Below are positions 26,310-35,954 of a DNA stretch of 64,000 nt, one piece after another (within the stretch, counting starts at the first letter, position 1; every line of letters starts with the position of its first letter). Below the pieces are notes generated by a model. It ran no database searches. It had not been told where the DNA came from and saw only the letters and a list, made by a program, of their open reading frames with translations. Source of the stretch: Bradyrhizobium sp. 21. Lineage in GTDB: Bacteria; Pseudomonadota; Alphaproteobacteria; Rhizobiales; Xanthobacteraceae. Where the stretch lies: assembly GCF_023073335.1 (NCBI RefSeq), contig NZ_JADPJG010000002.1, positions 539,881 through 603,880 on the forward strand, given 5' to 3'. The translations under genes and the position numbers were made by a program.

Positions 26310-26809
26310 TTCAATTTCATCGGCAAGCCGGCGACCACAAACTCGACCTCGTCGGCAATAGCAGCGATGATCTGGTTCATGATCCCGGCGGCGTCGCGAA
26401 AGCTGCGCGCGAGCGCGTTGTCGGGCACGATACCGAGGCCGACTTCGTTGGTGACGAAAATGACCGGGCTCTTCTGGGCGCGCAGGAAGACAGCGAGCTT
26501 CATGACATCGTGCTCCCAATCGCGCTGCGCATGCATCATGTTGGAGAGCCACAGGGTCAGGCAGTCCACCAGCCTTGGGCCGCCGCCATCGGTTTCGATC
26601 AGCGCCTGCAGGAGATCGAGTGGTACCTCCCGCTCGATCCAATCTGTTGAGCGCCGTCTGCGATGCTTTGCGATGCGTGCTTCCATTTCTGCATCGAGCG
26701 CCTCGGCTGTCGCGATGTAGATGGGCTGGCCCGGAAGGCTGCGCGCGCGCTTTTCCGCATGGGCGCTCTTGCCCGATCGCGTTCCGCCCGTGATCAAGAT
26801 GACGGCCAT
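26306..26809 (-). CDS. cobU: Adenosylcobinamide kinase/guanylyltransferase
   Basis: 167 residues (CobU, CobP in P. denitrificans naming). It phosphorylates adenosylcobinamide and then transfers GMP to it. P-loop GGTRSGKSAHAE is at the N-terminus, followed by IYIATAE, the acidic/basic RRRSTDWIERE, and VTNEVGLGIVPDNALAR. AGGAGACC lies just upstream of the ATG and acts as RBS. First gene of the leftward cobU-cobS-bluB unit, divergent from cobD with only about 120 bases between; no riboswitch is visible there. Confidence 0.95.
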   Translation of the reverse strand: MAVILITGGTRSGKSAHAEKRARSLPGQPIYIATAEALDAEMEARIAKHRRRRSTDWIEREVPLDLLQALIETDGGGPRLVDCLTLWLSNMMHAQRDWEHDVMKLAVFLRAQKSPVIFVTNEVGLGIVPDNALARSFRDAAGIMNQIIAAIADEVEFVVAGLPMKLK

Positions 26810-26930
26810 GAAGGTCTCCTGTTGGCCTGACTAATCACCAAACGCGGCCAAAGACAAAGCCGAAATCCGCCAGCCGGGGGCTTGCGCTCACCCCTCGCTT
26901 TGCGCAACAGGGGCGGGACAGGAGGCGTGC

Positions 26931-27872
26931 GTGGGTTTTGCGGGTGCGATGGCGGTAGCGATGGCGGTGGATGCCCTGTTGGGTTGGCCGTCGTGGTTGT
27001 TCGCGCGGATCGGTCATCCCGTGACCTGGCTCGGCCGGCTGATCAGCGCCATCGACACCGCCTGGAATCGGCCGTCCGATCCGCCGGCGTTTCGCCGCGC
27101 GGCGGGCATCGCCGGCGCGCTCGTGGTGATCGCGCTCTCTGTCGCGCTCGGCTGGGCGGTTCAGTCCTTGCTTCCCTTGGGCTGGATCCAGATCGTGCTG
27201 GTCGGCGTCCTGGCCTGGCCGCTGGTCGCCTTGCGCTCGTTGCACGACCACGTTGCTGCCGTTGCAAATCCCTTGCGGGCCGGTGACATCGCCGCCGCAC
27301 GCGACGCGGTGTCCCGCATCGTCGGGCGCGATCCCGCGGCGCTCGACGAGGCCGGCATCGCGCGTGCGACGATCGAGAGCCTCGCCGAAAATGCCTCCGA
27401 TGGCATCGTGGCGCCGGTGTTCTGGGGTGCGCTGTTCGGCTTGCCGGGTATCCTTGGCTACAAGGCGATCAACACGCTGGACTCCATGATCGGCCATCGC
27501 AGCGAACGCCACGAGGCCTTCGGCTGGGCCGCGGCGCGCATCGACGATGTCGCCAATTTCATTCCGGCGCGCCTGACCGGATTCTTGTTCGTACTGCTCG
27601 CGCCGCAGCGAACGGAGGCGCTGTCGTGCACGACGCGGGACGCGCGCCGTCACCGTTCGCCCAACGCCGGCTGGCCGGAAGCGGCCATGGCAGGGGCGCT
27701 CGGTGTGCGGCTCAGCGGCCCCCGCATCTATCACGGCAGCACCACGAACGAGCCCTGGCTCAACGAAGGTGCGCGCGATCCGCTTGCCGCCGACATCGGC
27801 GAGGGGCTGACGATCTATCGCCGCGCCATGCTGCTGCTGGCCGGCATCCTTGCGATCCTGGCCTTCGCGTGA
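26931..27872 (+). CDS. cobD: Adenosylcobinamide-phosphate synthase (CbiB/CobD)
   Basis: 313-residue integral membrane protein that attaches aminopropanol (or its phosphate) to adenosylcobyric acid. Family markers: DALLGWP near the N-terminus, HPVTWLGRLIS, ESLAENASDGIVAPVFW (about residue 150), NTLDSMIGHR, and NAGWPEAAMAGAL. The start is GTG 26931 with GGAGG seven bases upstream; no ATG lies at the family N-terminus. It overlaps or abuts cobC, which supplies the aminopropanol phosphate. Confidence 0.95.
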   Translation: MGFAGAMAVAMAVDALLGWPSWLFARIGHPVTWLGRLISAIDTAWNRPSDPPAFRRAAGIAGALVVIALSVALGWAVQSLLPLGWIQIVLVGVLAWPLVALRSLHDHVAAVANPLRAGDIAAARDAVSRIVGRDPAALDEAGIARATIESLAENASDGIVAPVFWGALFGLPGILGYKAINTLDSMIGHRSERHEAFGWAAARIDDVANFIPARLTGFLFVLLAPQRTEALSCTTRDARRHRSPNAGWPEAAMAGALGVRLSGPRIYHGSTTNEPWLNEGARDPLAADIGEGLTIYRRAMLLLAGILAILAFA

Positions 27873-27883
27873 AAGAACGAGGC

Positions 27884-28849
27884 ATGCGCGAGCACGGTGG
27901 AAATCTCGATCTGGCCCAGCAGCGCTTTGGCGGGCGCGCGGAGGACTGGATCGATCTGTCCACCGGAATCAACCGGCTGCCGTATCCCGTGGAGGAGGTG
28001 GGCGAGCGCGCGTGGACCGCGCTGCCGTCGCGCGCCGAGATCGAGACCCTGCATCAGGCGGCGCAGCACGCCTATCGCACAAGCGCGGCGGTCGTCGCGC
28101 TTGGCGGCGCGCAAGCCGCAATTCAACTGCTGCCGCAACTGGCGCCGCGTGGTCACGCGCGCATCCTCGCGCCGACCTACAATGAATATGCAGGAGTCTT
28201 GTCGGCCGCGGGCTGGGATGTCCAGGAGGTTGGGGAACTCGACTCGCTGACAGGCGCGGACCTCGCCATCGTCGTCAATCCCAACAATCCCGATGGCGGA
28301 TGCCATGCGCCAAAGGATTTGTTGGCGCTGCTTCCGCGTGTTGGTCGCCTCGTCATCGACGAAAGCTTTGCCGATGCCGTTCCGAACTTGTCGCTCGCGC
28401 CGGAAGCAGATCGGCCGGGACTGCTGATCCTGCGCTCCTTCGGAAAGTTTTATGGTCTTGCCGGCCTGCGTCTCGGCTTTGCGCTCGGCAATTCGTCCGA
28501 CATCGGCAAGCTCGCGGCGATGTCAGGACCTTGGCCGGTCTCGGGCGCGGCGATCGCAATCGGCTGCCGCGCGTTGCGCGACGATGTCTGGGCCGCGGCG
28601 ACCTCAGCGCGGCTTGCGCGCGACTGTGTTCGACTTGATGACATGGTGGAAGCGCAAGGCTGGCGGCTCGTTGGCGGGACGCCACTGTTTCGTCTCTATG
28701 AGACGCCTGACGGGCTTGCCGCGCAGGAGAAGCTCGCGCGTAGCCAAATCTGGTCTCGCGTGTTTGCACAGAAACCGACGTGGTTGCGCCTCGGACTTCC
28801 GGGCAGCGAGTCCGAATGGACGCGCCTCGCCAAAATCCTAGCGCGCTAG
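27884..28849 (+). CDS. cobC: L-threonine-phosphate decarboxylase-like aminotransferase (CobC)
   Basis: PLP class I/II aminotransferase-fold enzyme, 321 residues, CobC in P. denitrificans naming (CobD in Salmonella). It makes the aminopropanol arm of cobalamin. Typical start [13 protein letters not shown] and [14 protein letters not shown] Lys in [23 protein letters not shown] binds the cofactor. The start is ATG 27884; GTG 27869, overlapping the cobD stop, is an alternative that adds five residues. Its last 12 bases overlap the 3' end of cobQ on the other strand. Confidence 0.93.
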   Translation: MREHGGNLDLAQQRFGGRAEDWIDLSTGINRLPYPVEEVGERAWTALPSRAEIETLHQAAQHAYRTSAAVVALGGAQAAIQLLPQLAPRGHARILAPTYNEYAGVLSAAGWDVQEVGELDSLTGADLAIVVNPNNPDGGCHAPKDLLALLPRVGRLVIDESFADAVPNLSLAPEADRPGLLILRSFGKFYGLAGLRLGFALGNSSDIGKLAAMSGPWPVSGAAIAIGCRALRDDVWAAATSARLARDCVRLDDMVEAQGWRLVGGTPLFRLYETPDGLAAQEKLARSQIWSRVFAQKPTWLRLGLPGSESEWTRLAKILAR

Positions 28850-30286
28850 CGCGAGCAGGCCTGCGACGTCGAGATGTTTTTCGATGTGATCGGCGAGCGC
28901 GTCGAGCGCGCTCTCGACCCTGGCGTGATACGGCTCGTCACCCGCGGGAATATCGAGCTTTGCGAGATACGCCCTGCGAAATTCATCCGACGTGAACAGG
29001 CCGTGCAAATAACTACCCTGCACGCGGCCATCGCGCGAGATCGCGCCTTCCGGCTCGCCGTTCAGTTTCGCAAATGGCCGCGCGCGGTCAGGCCCGTCAG
29101 TGCGGCCGATGTGGATTTCGTAGGCCTCGATCAGCTGATCCGTCGCGGCATGCACGGCCGCAACACGCGTCAGCGTCTTCTGCGGGCTCATCACCGTTTC
29201 CACGTCCAGAAGCCCAAGGCCGGGCGTGTCGCCCGCGGGGCCTTCGATGCCATCGGGATCAGTGACGCTACGTCCGAGCATCTGATAGCCGCCGCAGAGG
29301 CCGAGGACGTGGCCACCGCGGCGATGATGCGCGAGCAGATCGATGTCCCAGCCCTGCGCGCGCAAAAATGCGAGGTCGCCGCGGGTGGATTTGGAGCCGG
29401 GGAGGATCACGAGGCGCACGTCGCCGGGGATGGCTTCGCCCGGACGCACCATCACGAGATCGATGCCAGGCTCGAGCTTGAGCGGATCGAGATCGTCGAA
29501 ATTGGCGATCCGCGACAGCGCGAGGCAAGCGATCTTGCATTGCCCGGGTTTTCGCGCATCACTCAGGCCCAGCGCGTCCTCGGCCGGCAGCTCGCCGGCG
29601 CGCGCAAACCAGGGCAGCACGCCAAAGCCGCGCCATCCCGTTCTCTGCTCGATAAGCTCGTAGCCGTCATCGAACAGCGTGGGATCGCCGCGGAACTTGT
29701 TGATGACAAAGCCCTGGATCATCGCGGCATCATCAAGGTCGATCACCGTCTTGATGCCGACGAGCTGGGCGATGACGCCGCCACGATCGATGTCGCCGAC
29801 CAGCACGACCGGCACGCCGGCCTTGCGTGCAAAACCCATATTGGCGATGTCGGCCTTGCGCAAATTGACCTCGGCCGGACTGCCGGCGCCCTCGACCAGC
29901 ACGAGATCGGCGCGCGTCTTCAGCCGCTCGAAGCTTTCCAGCACGGCGCGCATCAGCGAGGGCTTCATCGCCGCGTATTCACGCGCACGCACGGTCGCGA
30001 TCCGCTTTCCCTGCACGATGACCTGTGCGCCGACATCGGTCTCGGGCTTCAGCAGCACCGGGTTCATGTCGGTGTGCGGCTCGGCGCCGGCGGCGAGCGC
30101 CTGCAGCGCCTGGGCGCGGCCGATCTCGCCACCGTCGACGGTGACGGCCGCATTGTTCGACATGTTCTGCGGCTTGAACGGGAGCACGCGCAGGCCGCGC
30201 CGCGTGAAGGCGCGTGCAAGGCCGGCGACGATGAGCGACTTGCCCACGTCAGATCCGGCCCCCTGGATCATCAATGCGCGTGTCAT
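28838..30286 (-). CDS. cobQ: Adenosylcobyric acid synthase (glutamine-hydrolysing)
   Basis: CobQ, 482 residues. It amidates four side chains (b, d, e, g) of adenosylcobyrinic acid a,c-diamide. The N-terminal ATP-binding synthetase domain starts [18 protein letters not shown]; the C-terminal type I glutamine amidotransferase carries the nucleophile Cys in [10 protein letters not shown] and the His in GSYLHGLF. It is 11 bases downstream of cobO and runs with it leftward. The 3' end overlaps cobC. Confidence 0.96.
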   Translation of the reverse strand: MTRALMIQGAGSDVGKSLIVAGLARAFTRRGLRVLPFKPQNMSNNAAVTVDGGEIGRAQALQALAAGAEPHTDMNPVLLKPETDVGAQVIVQGKRIATVRAREYAAMKPSLMRAVLESFERLKTRADLVLVEGAGSPAEVNLRKADIANMGFARKAGVPVVLVGDIDRGGVIAQLVGIKTVIDLDDAAMIQGFVINKFRGDPTLFDDGYELIEQRTGWRGFGVLPWFARAGELPAEDALGLSDARKPGQCKIACLALSRIANFDDLDPLKLEPGIDLVMVRPGEAIPGDVRLVILPGSKSTRGDLAFLRAQGWDIDLLAHHRRGGHVLGLCGGYQMLGRSVTDPDGIEGPAGDTPGLGLLDVETVMSPQKTLTRVAAVHAATDQLIEAYEIHIGRTDGPDRARPFAKLNGEPEGAISRDGRVQGSYLHGLFTSDEFRRAYLAKLDIPAGDEPYHARVESALDALADHIEKHLDVAGLLALAR

Positions 30287-30297
30287 CGCGATTGTCT

Positions 30298-30933
30298 CTA
30301 AAACTCGACGCCGGCTTGCGCCTTGATGCCGGAGCGGAAGGGATGCTTGACCAGCGTCATCTCGGTGACGAGATCGGCGATCTCGATCAGTTCGTCCTTG
30401 GCGTTGCGTCCGGTGAGCACGACATGCGTCATTGGCGGCTTGTGCGTCGTCAGGAATTCGACGACCTCCGCGATGTCGAGATAGTCGTAGCGCAGTGCGA
30501 TGTTGATCTCGTCGAGCACGATCATGCGGAGGTTCGAATCGAGGATCAGCTCCTTGGCCTTCTCCCAGCCGGCGCGAGCGGCGGCGATGTCGCGGGCGCG
30601 GTCCTGCGTCTCCCAGGTAAAGCCTTCGCCCATGGCGTGGAACTGGCAGAGGTCGCCGAAATGGCCGGTGAGCAGGCGCCGTTCGCCGGTGTCCCAGGCG
30701 CCCTTGATGAACTGCACGACAGCGCAGGGATAGCCATGGGCGACACAGCGGACGATCATGCCGAAGGCCGAGGAGGACTTGCCCTTGCCGGCGCCGGTGT
30801 GGACGATGATGAGACCCTTTTCGCCGCTCTTGGTCGCCATGATCTTGTCGCGGGCGGCCTTCTTCTTTGCCATTTTTTGGGCATGCCGGGCGTCGTTCTG
30901 CTCGCCCGTTTGGGTATCCGGTTCAGGCGTCAT
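30298..30933 (-). CDS. cobO: Cob(I)yrinic acid a,c-diamide adenosyltransferase
   Basis: CobO/BtuR-family adenosyltransferase, 211 residues. It transfers the 5'-deoxyadenosyl group of ATP to Co(I) corrinoids. The P-loop is [23 protein letters not shown] and [11 protein letters not shown] are family markers. ATG 30933 is preferred over an upstream ATG at 30975, which would add 14 residues of unusual composition. The extended N-terminal arm of about 40 residues is normal for CobO. It is divergent from the riboswitch-led main cob operon. Confidence 0.95.
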   Translation of the reverse strand: MTPEPDTQTGEQNDARHAQKMAKKKAARDKIMATKSGEKGLIIVHTGAGKGKSSSAFGMIVRCVAHGYPCAVVQFIKGAWDTGERRLLTGHFGDLCQFHAMGEGFTWETQDRARDIAAARAGWEKAKELILDSNLRMIVLDEINIALRYDYLDIAEVVEFLTTHKPPMTHVVLTGRNAKDELIEIADLVTEMTLVKHPFRSGIKAQAGVEF

Positions 30934-30951
30934 CGGTCCCGGTCCTTCGGC

Positions 30952-30980
30952 TTGACAAGAGGCGGCCGGGGGCAAATGGT
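30952..30980 (+). promoter_or_regulatory. Candidate promoter of the main cob operon
   Basis: TTGACA at 30952-30957 is a perfect -35 match; 17 bases on is AATGGT (30975-30980), a weak -10. The implied start, about 30987, lies just before the riboswitch aptamer. Similar TTGAC boxes precede the other two riboswitches at 35-41 bases. Confidence 0.45.
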
Positions 30981-30991
30981 GGCCCGGCGTT

Positions 30992-31180
30992 GGTTCCTGT
31001 CCTATGACAGGCGAAGAGGGAATGCGATAGGGTCCGAATCTGCAAGATTTGGATCCAAACTGCAGCCGCCCCCGCGACCGTGACCGGAGAGATGCCCGAA
31101 GCCACTGATCCCTTGGGGAATCGGGAAGGCGGGGATCGAAGGGGAAACCCTGCTCCGCAAGCCGGGAGACCTGCCAGCGC
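30992..31180 (+). promoter_or_regulatory. Cobalamin riboswitch 1 (leader of DUF1636-cobW-cobN operon)
   Basis: AdoCbl-sensing aptamer. Conserved blocks in order: GGTTCC near 30992, GAGGGAATGCG (about 31015-31025), CAGCCGCCCCCGCGACCGTGA (variant of the CTGCCCCCGCAACTGT core, about 31062-31082), GCCACTG (31101-31107), GGGAAGGCGGGG, and the B12 box AAGCCGGGAGACCTGCC (31159-31175). It ends about 110 bases before the DUF1636 start codon. B12 should repress the whole synthesis operon. Confidence 0.92.
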
Positions 31181-31255
31181 GGACGATTTTTGGACCGGCG
31201 GACGGGGTGTTCCGCGACGGGGAAAACGGGCCTCTCAAGTCAGGGTCCGTGTGCC

Positions 31256-31292
31256 TCATCGCTTCCCGCATTTATCCTGGAAGAGGCGATGA
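31256..31292 (+). promoter_or_regulatory. Putative RBS-sequestering hairpin of riboswitch 1
   Basis: TCATCGC (31256-31262) can pair fully with GCGATGA (31286-31292), which contains the start codon ATG 31289; TTC (31263-31265) can continue with GAA (31280-31282), leaving GAG of the ribosome site bulged. This would hide the translation start and suggests translational control. It is a hand-drawn fold. Confidence 0.4.
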
Positions 31293-31675
31293 CCGTCACA
31301 CTTCACGTCTGTATCACCTGCCGTGCCGGCGAAACGCCTGGCGAGGGCGAGACGACGCCCGGCAAGCGCTTGCACGGCGCGATCCTCAAGGCCGGCGTGC
31401 CCGCGGGCGTCAGTGTGGTTCCCGTCGAATGCCTGTCTGCATGCAGCCAGGGCTGCTCGGTCGCGCTCAGCGCGCCCGGCCGCTGGTCCTATGTCTATGG
31501 CCGCCTGTCGGATGCGAATGCGCAGGACGTGGTCGCGGGCGCCGCGGCCTATGCGGCCGCGCCCGACGGCCTCGTGCCCTGGCGCAGCCGTCCGGAGATT
31601 TTCCGCAAGCAATCGCTTGCCCGTATTCCCCCCATGATTTCCACAACGGCCGTCGCGCCGGAGGCCGCCGAATGA
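31289..31675 (+). CDS. DUF1636 small Cys-containing protein, cobalamin-associated
   Basis: 128 residues. DUF1636 proteins resemble thioredoxin-like [2Fe-2S] ferredoxins. Four Cys stand out: CITCRAG near the N-terminus and ECLSACSQGC at about residues 48-57. GGAAGAGG precedes the ATG. It is the first gene behind the B12 riboswitch and overlaps cobW by four bases (ATGA). I infer a redox or metal-handling role in cobalt insertion or corrin oxygen chemistry; no function is established here. Confidence 0.85.
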   Translation: MTVTLHVCITCRAGETPGEGETTPGKRLHGAILKAGVPAGVSVVPVECLSACSQGCSVALSAPGRWSYVYGRLSDANAQDVVAGAAAYAAAPDGLVPWRSRPEIFRKQSLARIPPMISTTAVAPEAAE

Positions 31676-32706
31676 ACTCGCTCGCAAAAGTCCCGGTCAC
31701 GGTGGTCACGGGCTTTCTCGGCTCCGGCAAGACGACGCTGATCCAGCATCTGCTCGCCAACCCCAACGGCATGAAGCTCGCCGTGCTCGTCAACGAGTTC
31801 GGCAGCGAAGGCGTCGACGGTGAGATCCTGAAGTCCTGCGCCGATGCCAATTGCCCGGAAGAGAACATCATCGAGCTCGCCAATGGCTGCATCTGCTGCA
31901 CCGTCGCCGACGATTTCATTCCGACCATGGAGAAGTTGCTGTCGCGGCCCGTAAGGCCCGATCACATCCTGATCGAGACCTCGGGCCTGGCGCTGCCCAA
32001 GCCGCTGCTCAAGGCATTCGACTGGCCGGAGATCCGATCGCGCATCACGGTCGACGGCGTGATCGCGCTGGCCGACGCCGAAGCCGTCGCCGCCGGTCGC
32101 TTTGCACCGGACCCGGCTGCCGTCGAAGCGCAGCGCGCGGCGGACGAAAATCTCGATCACGAGACGCCACTGTCGGAGGTGTTCGAGGACCAGATCGCCT
32201 GCGCGGACATCGTGCTGCTGACCAAGGCGGACCTTGCGGGGGCGGCAGGCCTCGAAGCCGCCAAGGCGGCGATCACCGCCGAGATGCCGCGCCGCGTGCC
32301 GATGCTGCCGGTCACGGACGGCGCGATCGACGCGCGCCTCATCCTTGGTCTCGGCGCCGCCGCCGAGAACGATCTCGCCGCGCGTCCCTCGCATCATGAC
32401 GGCGAGGAAGAGCACGAGCATGATGATTTCGCCTCGGTGGTGATCGATCTTCCTGAAGTCACCGATGTCGATGCGCTGGTCGCATCGGTCCAGCGCCTGG
32501 CGCGCGAGCAGAACGTACTGCGCGCAAAGGGTTACATCGCGGTTGCCGGCAAGCCGATGCGGCTGCTGCTGCAGGCGGTCGGTGAACGCGTGCGCCACCA
32601 GTTCGACAAGCCCTGGGGCGCAGATATCAGGCACTCGAAGCTCGTCGTGATCGGTGAGCACGGCGATATCGACGAGGCAGCCATCAAGGCAGGACTCGGT
32701 ATCTGA
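31672..32706 (+). CDS. cobW: CobW, cobalt-chaperone GTPase
   Basis: COG0523 G3E GTPase, 344 residues. Walker A is GFLGSGKTT, the metal-binding CxCC is in NGCICCTV (about residue 74), and TKAD forms the G4 region. A His/Glu-rich loop (HHDGEEEHEHDD, about residues 242-253) and a CobW C-terminal domain follow. CobW is thought to deliver Co(II) to the cobaltochelatase in the aerobic pathway, and cobN is the next gene, overlapping by one base (TGATG). Confidence 0.96.
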   Translation: MNSLAKVPVTVVTGFLGSGKTTLIQHLLANPNGMKLAVLVNEFGSEGVDGEILKSCADANCPEENIIELANGCICCTVADDFIPTMEKLLSRPVRPDHILIETSGLALPKPLLKAFDWPEIRSRITVDGVIALADAEAVAAGRFAPDPAAVEAQRAADENLDHETPLSEVFEDQIACADIVLLTKADLAGAAGLEAAKAAITAEMPRRVPMLPVTDGAIDARLILGLGAAAENDLAARPSHHDGEEEHEHDDFASVVIDLPEVTDVDALVASVQRLAREQNVLRAKGYIAVAGKPMRLLLQAVGERVRHQFDKPWGADIRHSKLVVIGEHGDIDEAAIKAGLGI

Positions 32707-35700
32707 TGCACGTCGTCTTCCGCGAGAGCCGCGGTCTCGAAGAGACTGCGACGCCAAGGGACATCGGCCAGGACCCGGCCGATCTCGTGGTGCTCTCGTA
32801 TTCGGATTCCGATCTTGCCGCGTTCGCGGCTGGCTGGCGCCGCGGCCGCGACAGCCTGCCGTCGCTGCGGCTCGCCAATCTCGCGGAGCTGCGTCATCCG
32901 CTTTCGGTCGATACCTATGTCGAGCGCACGCTGTCGCAAGCACGCGGCATTCTGGTGCGCCTGATCGGCGGCGAGTCCTACTGGCCGTATGGCCTCGCGG
33001 CCCTGCAACAGCTCGCGCAGGATCGCAACATCGTGCTGGCCGTGCTGCCGGCCGATGGCCGCGACGACACGCGGCTCGACGCATACTCGACCCTGCCGGT
33101 CTCGACGCTGCGGCGGCTCAAGGTGCTCTGCGACACGGGCGGGCCGGTCGCGGCACAGGCGGCGATCGCGCAGCTTGCGCTGGCCTCTGGCCTCTACGCC
33201 GGGCCTGTTCTCGGTGAGATGACCGTTCCCGAGATGGGTTTTTACGATCCCGCACGCGGCGTCATTGCAGTGCCGACGGCGGGCGAGGGGAAGCCACGCG
33301 CACTCGTGACGTTCTATCGCTCCTATCTCACCGCCGCGGACACCGGGCCGGTCGATGCCCTGATTGCCGCGCTGCGCGAGATGGGGTTTGACGCGTATGG
33401 CGTGTTCGTCACCTCGCTGAAGGCGCCGGGCGTTGCGGCTTGGCTACGGGAGCATCTCGCGAAATATCTTCCGACCGCGATTATCAATGCGACGGCCTTC
33501 TCTGCGATGGGCGATGACGGCACGACGCCATTCGATGCGGCTCCATGTCCGGTGTTTCAGGTCGCGCTCTCCACCGCGCGTCGCGAGGACTGGGCGGAAG
33601 CGCTGCGCGGCCTGTCACCCGGCGACCTCGCGATGCATGTGGTGCTGCCTGAGGTCGATGGTCGCCTGTTCGCGGGCGTGGTGAGCTTCAAATCGGCCGC
33701 CATACGCGATTCCGATCTGCAATTTTCGCATCTGGCACACAGGCCCGACGAGGAGCGCGTGAAGGCCGTCGCCGCGCGCGTTACGGCGTGGCGGCGCCTT
33801 GCGGCGAAGCCGGCCGCCGAGAAGCGGCTGGCACTCGTGCTCTCGAACTATCCGGGTCGTCCGCACCAGATCGCGCATGCGGTTGGTCTCGATGCGCTGG
33901 CTTCGGTCGAGGCTCTGGTCTCCGACCTCGCGGAGGCCAGCTTCGATGTTGTGCCGGTCCACGCGCTCGGCAAGACGCTGCTAACGCGGAATTTGACCTG
34001 GAGTGTCGCCGATTACCGCGCCGCACTCGCGCGCTTTCCGCAAGGCTTGCAGGAGGATCTCGCGCAAGCCTGGGGCGCGCCGGAGAACGATCCGAGCTGC
34101 CGCGACGGCGCGTTTCACTTCGCGGCGATCCAGTGCGGCCGGTCGATTGTCGCAGTCCAACCCGAGCGCGGCGATGCGGCCGCGCGTGATTCCGACTATC
34201 ACGATCTCGCCCGCACGCCGCGTCACGCCTATGTCGCGTTCTATCTCTGGCTCCGCAAGCAGGAGATTGATGCCGTCGTGCACATGGGCGCGCACGGCAC
34301 GCTGGAATGGTTGCCCGGAAAATCCGTGGCGCTGTCTGCCGGCTGCTGGCCGGAGGCCTTGATCGGCGATCTGCCCATCATCTATCCCTTCATCGTCAAC
34401 GATCCCGGCGAGGCCGCGCAGGCCAAGCGGCGCATCGGCGCCGTCACCATCGGCCATCTGCCGCCGCCGCTCGCGGCATCAGTGGTGCCCGAAGGGCTGC
34501 GCAGGCTCGAACAGCTCCTCGACGAGTACTCGACCGCCGATGGTCTCGATCCCGCACGACGTCAGCGCCTGATCGCAGCGATCCGTGACGAGGCGCGTAC
34601 GGCAGGCCTCGAAGACGATCTCGGCCTCGATGCAGCGGCCGCGCCGGCGGAAGCGATCCCGCGGATTGATCGCTTCGTCTGCGATCTCAAGGAAAGCCAG
34701 TTCGGCGATGGCTTGCACATATTCGGCCGCGGCGACTGTGGTGAGGCGGAGCGGGACGGGCTGCGTGCCGCACTTGGGGGCAAGCGTGTCGCGCCTGGAC
34801 CATCCGGCTCGCCTTATCGCGGGCGCCAGGACGTTCTGCCGACCGGTCGCAATCTCTTTGCCGTCGATCCGCGCGCGGTGCCGACGCCGTCGGCGCATGC
34901 GCAAGGCGTCAAGCTCGCGGAGGAACTGCTGCGTCGTCATCTGCAGGATCACGGTGACTGGCCGAAGGGTCTCGTCGTCGATCTCTGGGGCTCGGCGACG
35001 ATGCGTACCGCAGGCGAGGAGTTTGCGATGGCGCTGCATCTGGCCGGCCTTGCGCCGCGCTGGGATCATGCCTCCGGCCGCGTCACCGGTTATGACATCA
35101 TCGCCCCGGCCGAGCTCGGCCGTCCCCGCATCGACGTCACGCTGCGCGTGTCGGGCCTGTTCCGCGATGTCTTCGCCGGCCTCGCGCAATTGTTCGAAGC
35201 GGCCGCCGAGGCGCTCGCGGGTCGCGAGGACGAGGGCGAGGAAAATCCATACCGCCAGCGCGCCTCCCGCGTATTTGCGCCGCGCCCCGGACACTACGGC
35301 GTCGGCCTCTCGGCGATCCCGGATGCCTTCACGCCCGAGACGCGCGAAGCCGCCGGCGAAGCCTGGCTGTCGGCCTCGTCCTGGGCGTTCTCGGCGGACG
35401 GCGGGATCAAGCCGGATCGCGCCGGCATCGAACAGCGGCTGGCATCCGCCGATGCTTTCGTGCACGTCCAGGACCTGCCGGAAACCGACCTTCTGCTTGC
35501 GGCTGACTATGCGGCCCATGAAGCCGGCGTTGCGGCGGCCGCAGCGCATCTCGGCGCGGCAGCACCGTCGCTCTATCATCTCGACACGACCCGTCCCGAT
35601 CAGCCGCATGCGCGCACGCTGACCGAGGAAATTTCGCGCGTGGTCCGCGCGCGCGCGGCCAATCCGGGCTGGATCGCCGGCATGATGCGCCACGGTTTTC

Positions 35701-35954
35701 GCGGCGCCGCCGAGATCACCGCGACATTGGAGCACATGGCCGCCTTCGCGCATCTGGCGGGCGCCGTGCCGCCGCATCTGTTCGACCTCTACTACGATGC
35801 GACGCTCGGCCATGACGACGTTCGCGCCTTCATGGCCCGGGAAAATCCGGCGGCACTCACTGCGATGGAGGCCTGCTTCACGCGCCTGCATGAGGCATCG
35901 CTCTGGCGAACGCGCCGCAATTCGATTGCGGCTGCGCTGCGGGAGGCATCATGA
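32706..35954 (+). CDS. cobN: Cobaltochelatase large subunit CobN
   Basis: 1082 residues. CobN is the corrin-binding subunit of the ATP-dependent chelatase that inserts Co(II) into hydrogenobyrinic acid a,c-diamide. Family segments: RHPLSVDTYVERT and LVRLIGGESYWPYG near the N-terminus, VVHMGAHGTLEWLPGKSVALS (catalytic-region His/Glu, about residue 525), and VDLWGSATMRTAGEE. P. denitrificans CobN is near 1270 residues, so this is a shorter form. The ATPase partners CobS and CobT are not in the window. The ATG overlaps the cobW stop (TGATG). Confidence 0.96.
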   Translation: MHVVFRESRGLEETATPRDIGQDPADLVVLSYSDSDLAAFAAGWRRGRDSLPSLRLANLAELRHPLSVDTYVERTLSQARGILVRLIGGESYWPYGLAALQQLAQDRNIVLAVLPADGRDDTRLDAYSTLPVSTLRRLKVLCDTGGPVAAQAAIAQLALASGLYAGPVLGEMTVPEMGFYDPARGVIAVPTAGEGKPRALVTFYRSYLTAADTGPVDALIAALREMGFDAYGVFVTSLKAPGVAAWLREHLAKYLPTAIINATAFSAMGDDGTTPFDAAPCPVFQVALSTARREDWAEALRGLSPGDLAMHVVLPEVDGRLFAGVVSFKSAAIRDSDLQFSHLAHRPDEERVKAVAARVTAWRRLAAKPAAEKRLALVLSNYPGRPHQIAHAVGLDALASVEALVSDLAEASFDVVPVHALGKTLLTRNLTWSVADYRAALARFPQGLQEDLAQAWGAPENDPSCRDGAFHFAAIQCGRSIVAVQPERGDAAARDSDYHDLARTPRHAYVAFYLWLRKQEIDAVVHMGAHGTLEWLPGKSVALSAGCWPEALIGDLPIIYPFIVNDPGEAAQAKRRIGAVTIGHLPPPLAASVVPEGLRRLEQLLDEYSTADGLDPARRQRLIAAIRDEARTAGLEDDLGLDAAAAPAEAIPRIDRFVCDLKESQFGDGLHIFGRGDCGEAERDGLRAALGGKRVAPGPSGSPYRGRQDVLPTGRNLFAVDPRAVPTPSAHAQGVKLAEELLRRHLQDHGDWPKGLVVDLWGSATMRTAGEEFAMALHLAGLAPRWDHASGRVTGYDIIAPAELGRPRIDVTLRVSGLFRDVFAGLAQLFEAAAEALAGREDEGEENPYRQRASRVFAPRPGHYGVGLSAIPDAFTPETREAAGEAWLSASSWAFSADGGIKPDRAGIEQRLASADAFVHVQDLPETDLLLAADYAAHEAGVAAAAAHLGAAAPSLYHLDTTRPDQPHARTLTEEISRVVRARAANPGWIAGMMRHGFRGAAEITATLEHMAAFAHLAGAVPPHLFDLYYDATLGHDDVRAFMARENPAALTAMEACFTRLHEASLWRTRRNSIAAALREAS

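Noticed and set aside
26806..26830. B12-box-like AGGAGACC just before cobU on the minus strand
   Set aside because: It is only the ribosome site; the CTGCCCCCGCAACTGT core and other riboswitch blocks are absent from the 120-base gap to cobD.
34479..35891. 470-codon minus-strand frame inside cobN
   Set aside because: Composition is Arg/Ala-rich with no motif, and it lies wholly inside a certain gene. Shadow frame.
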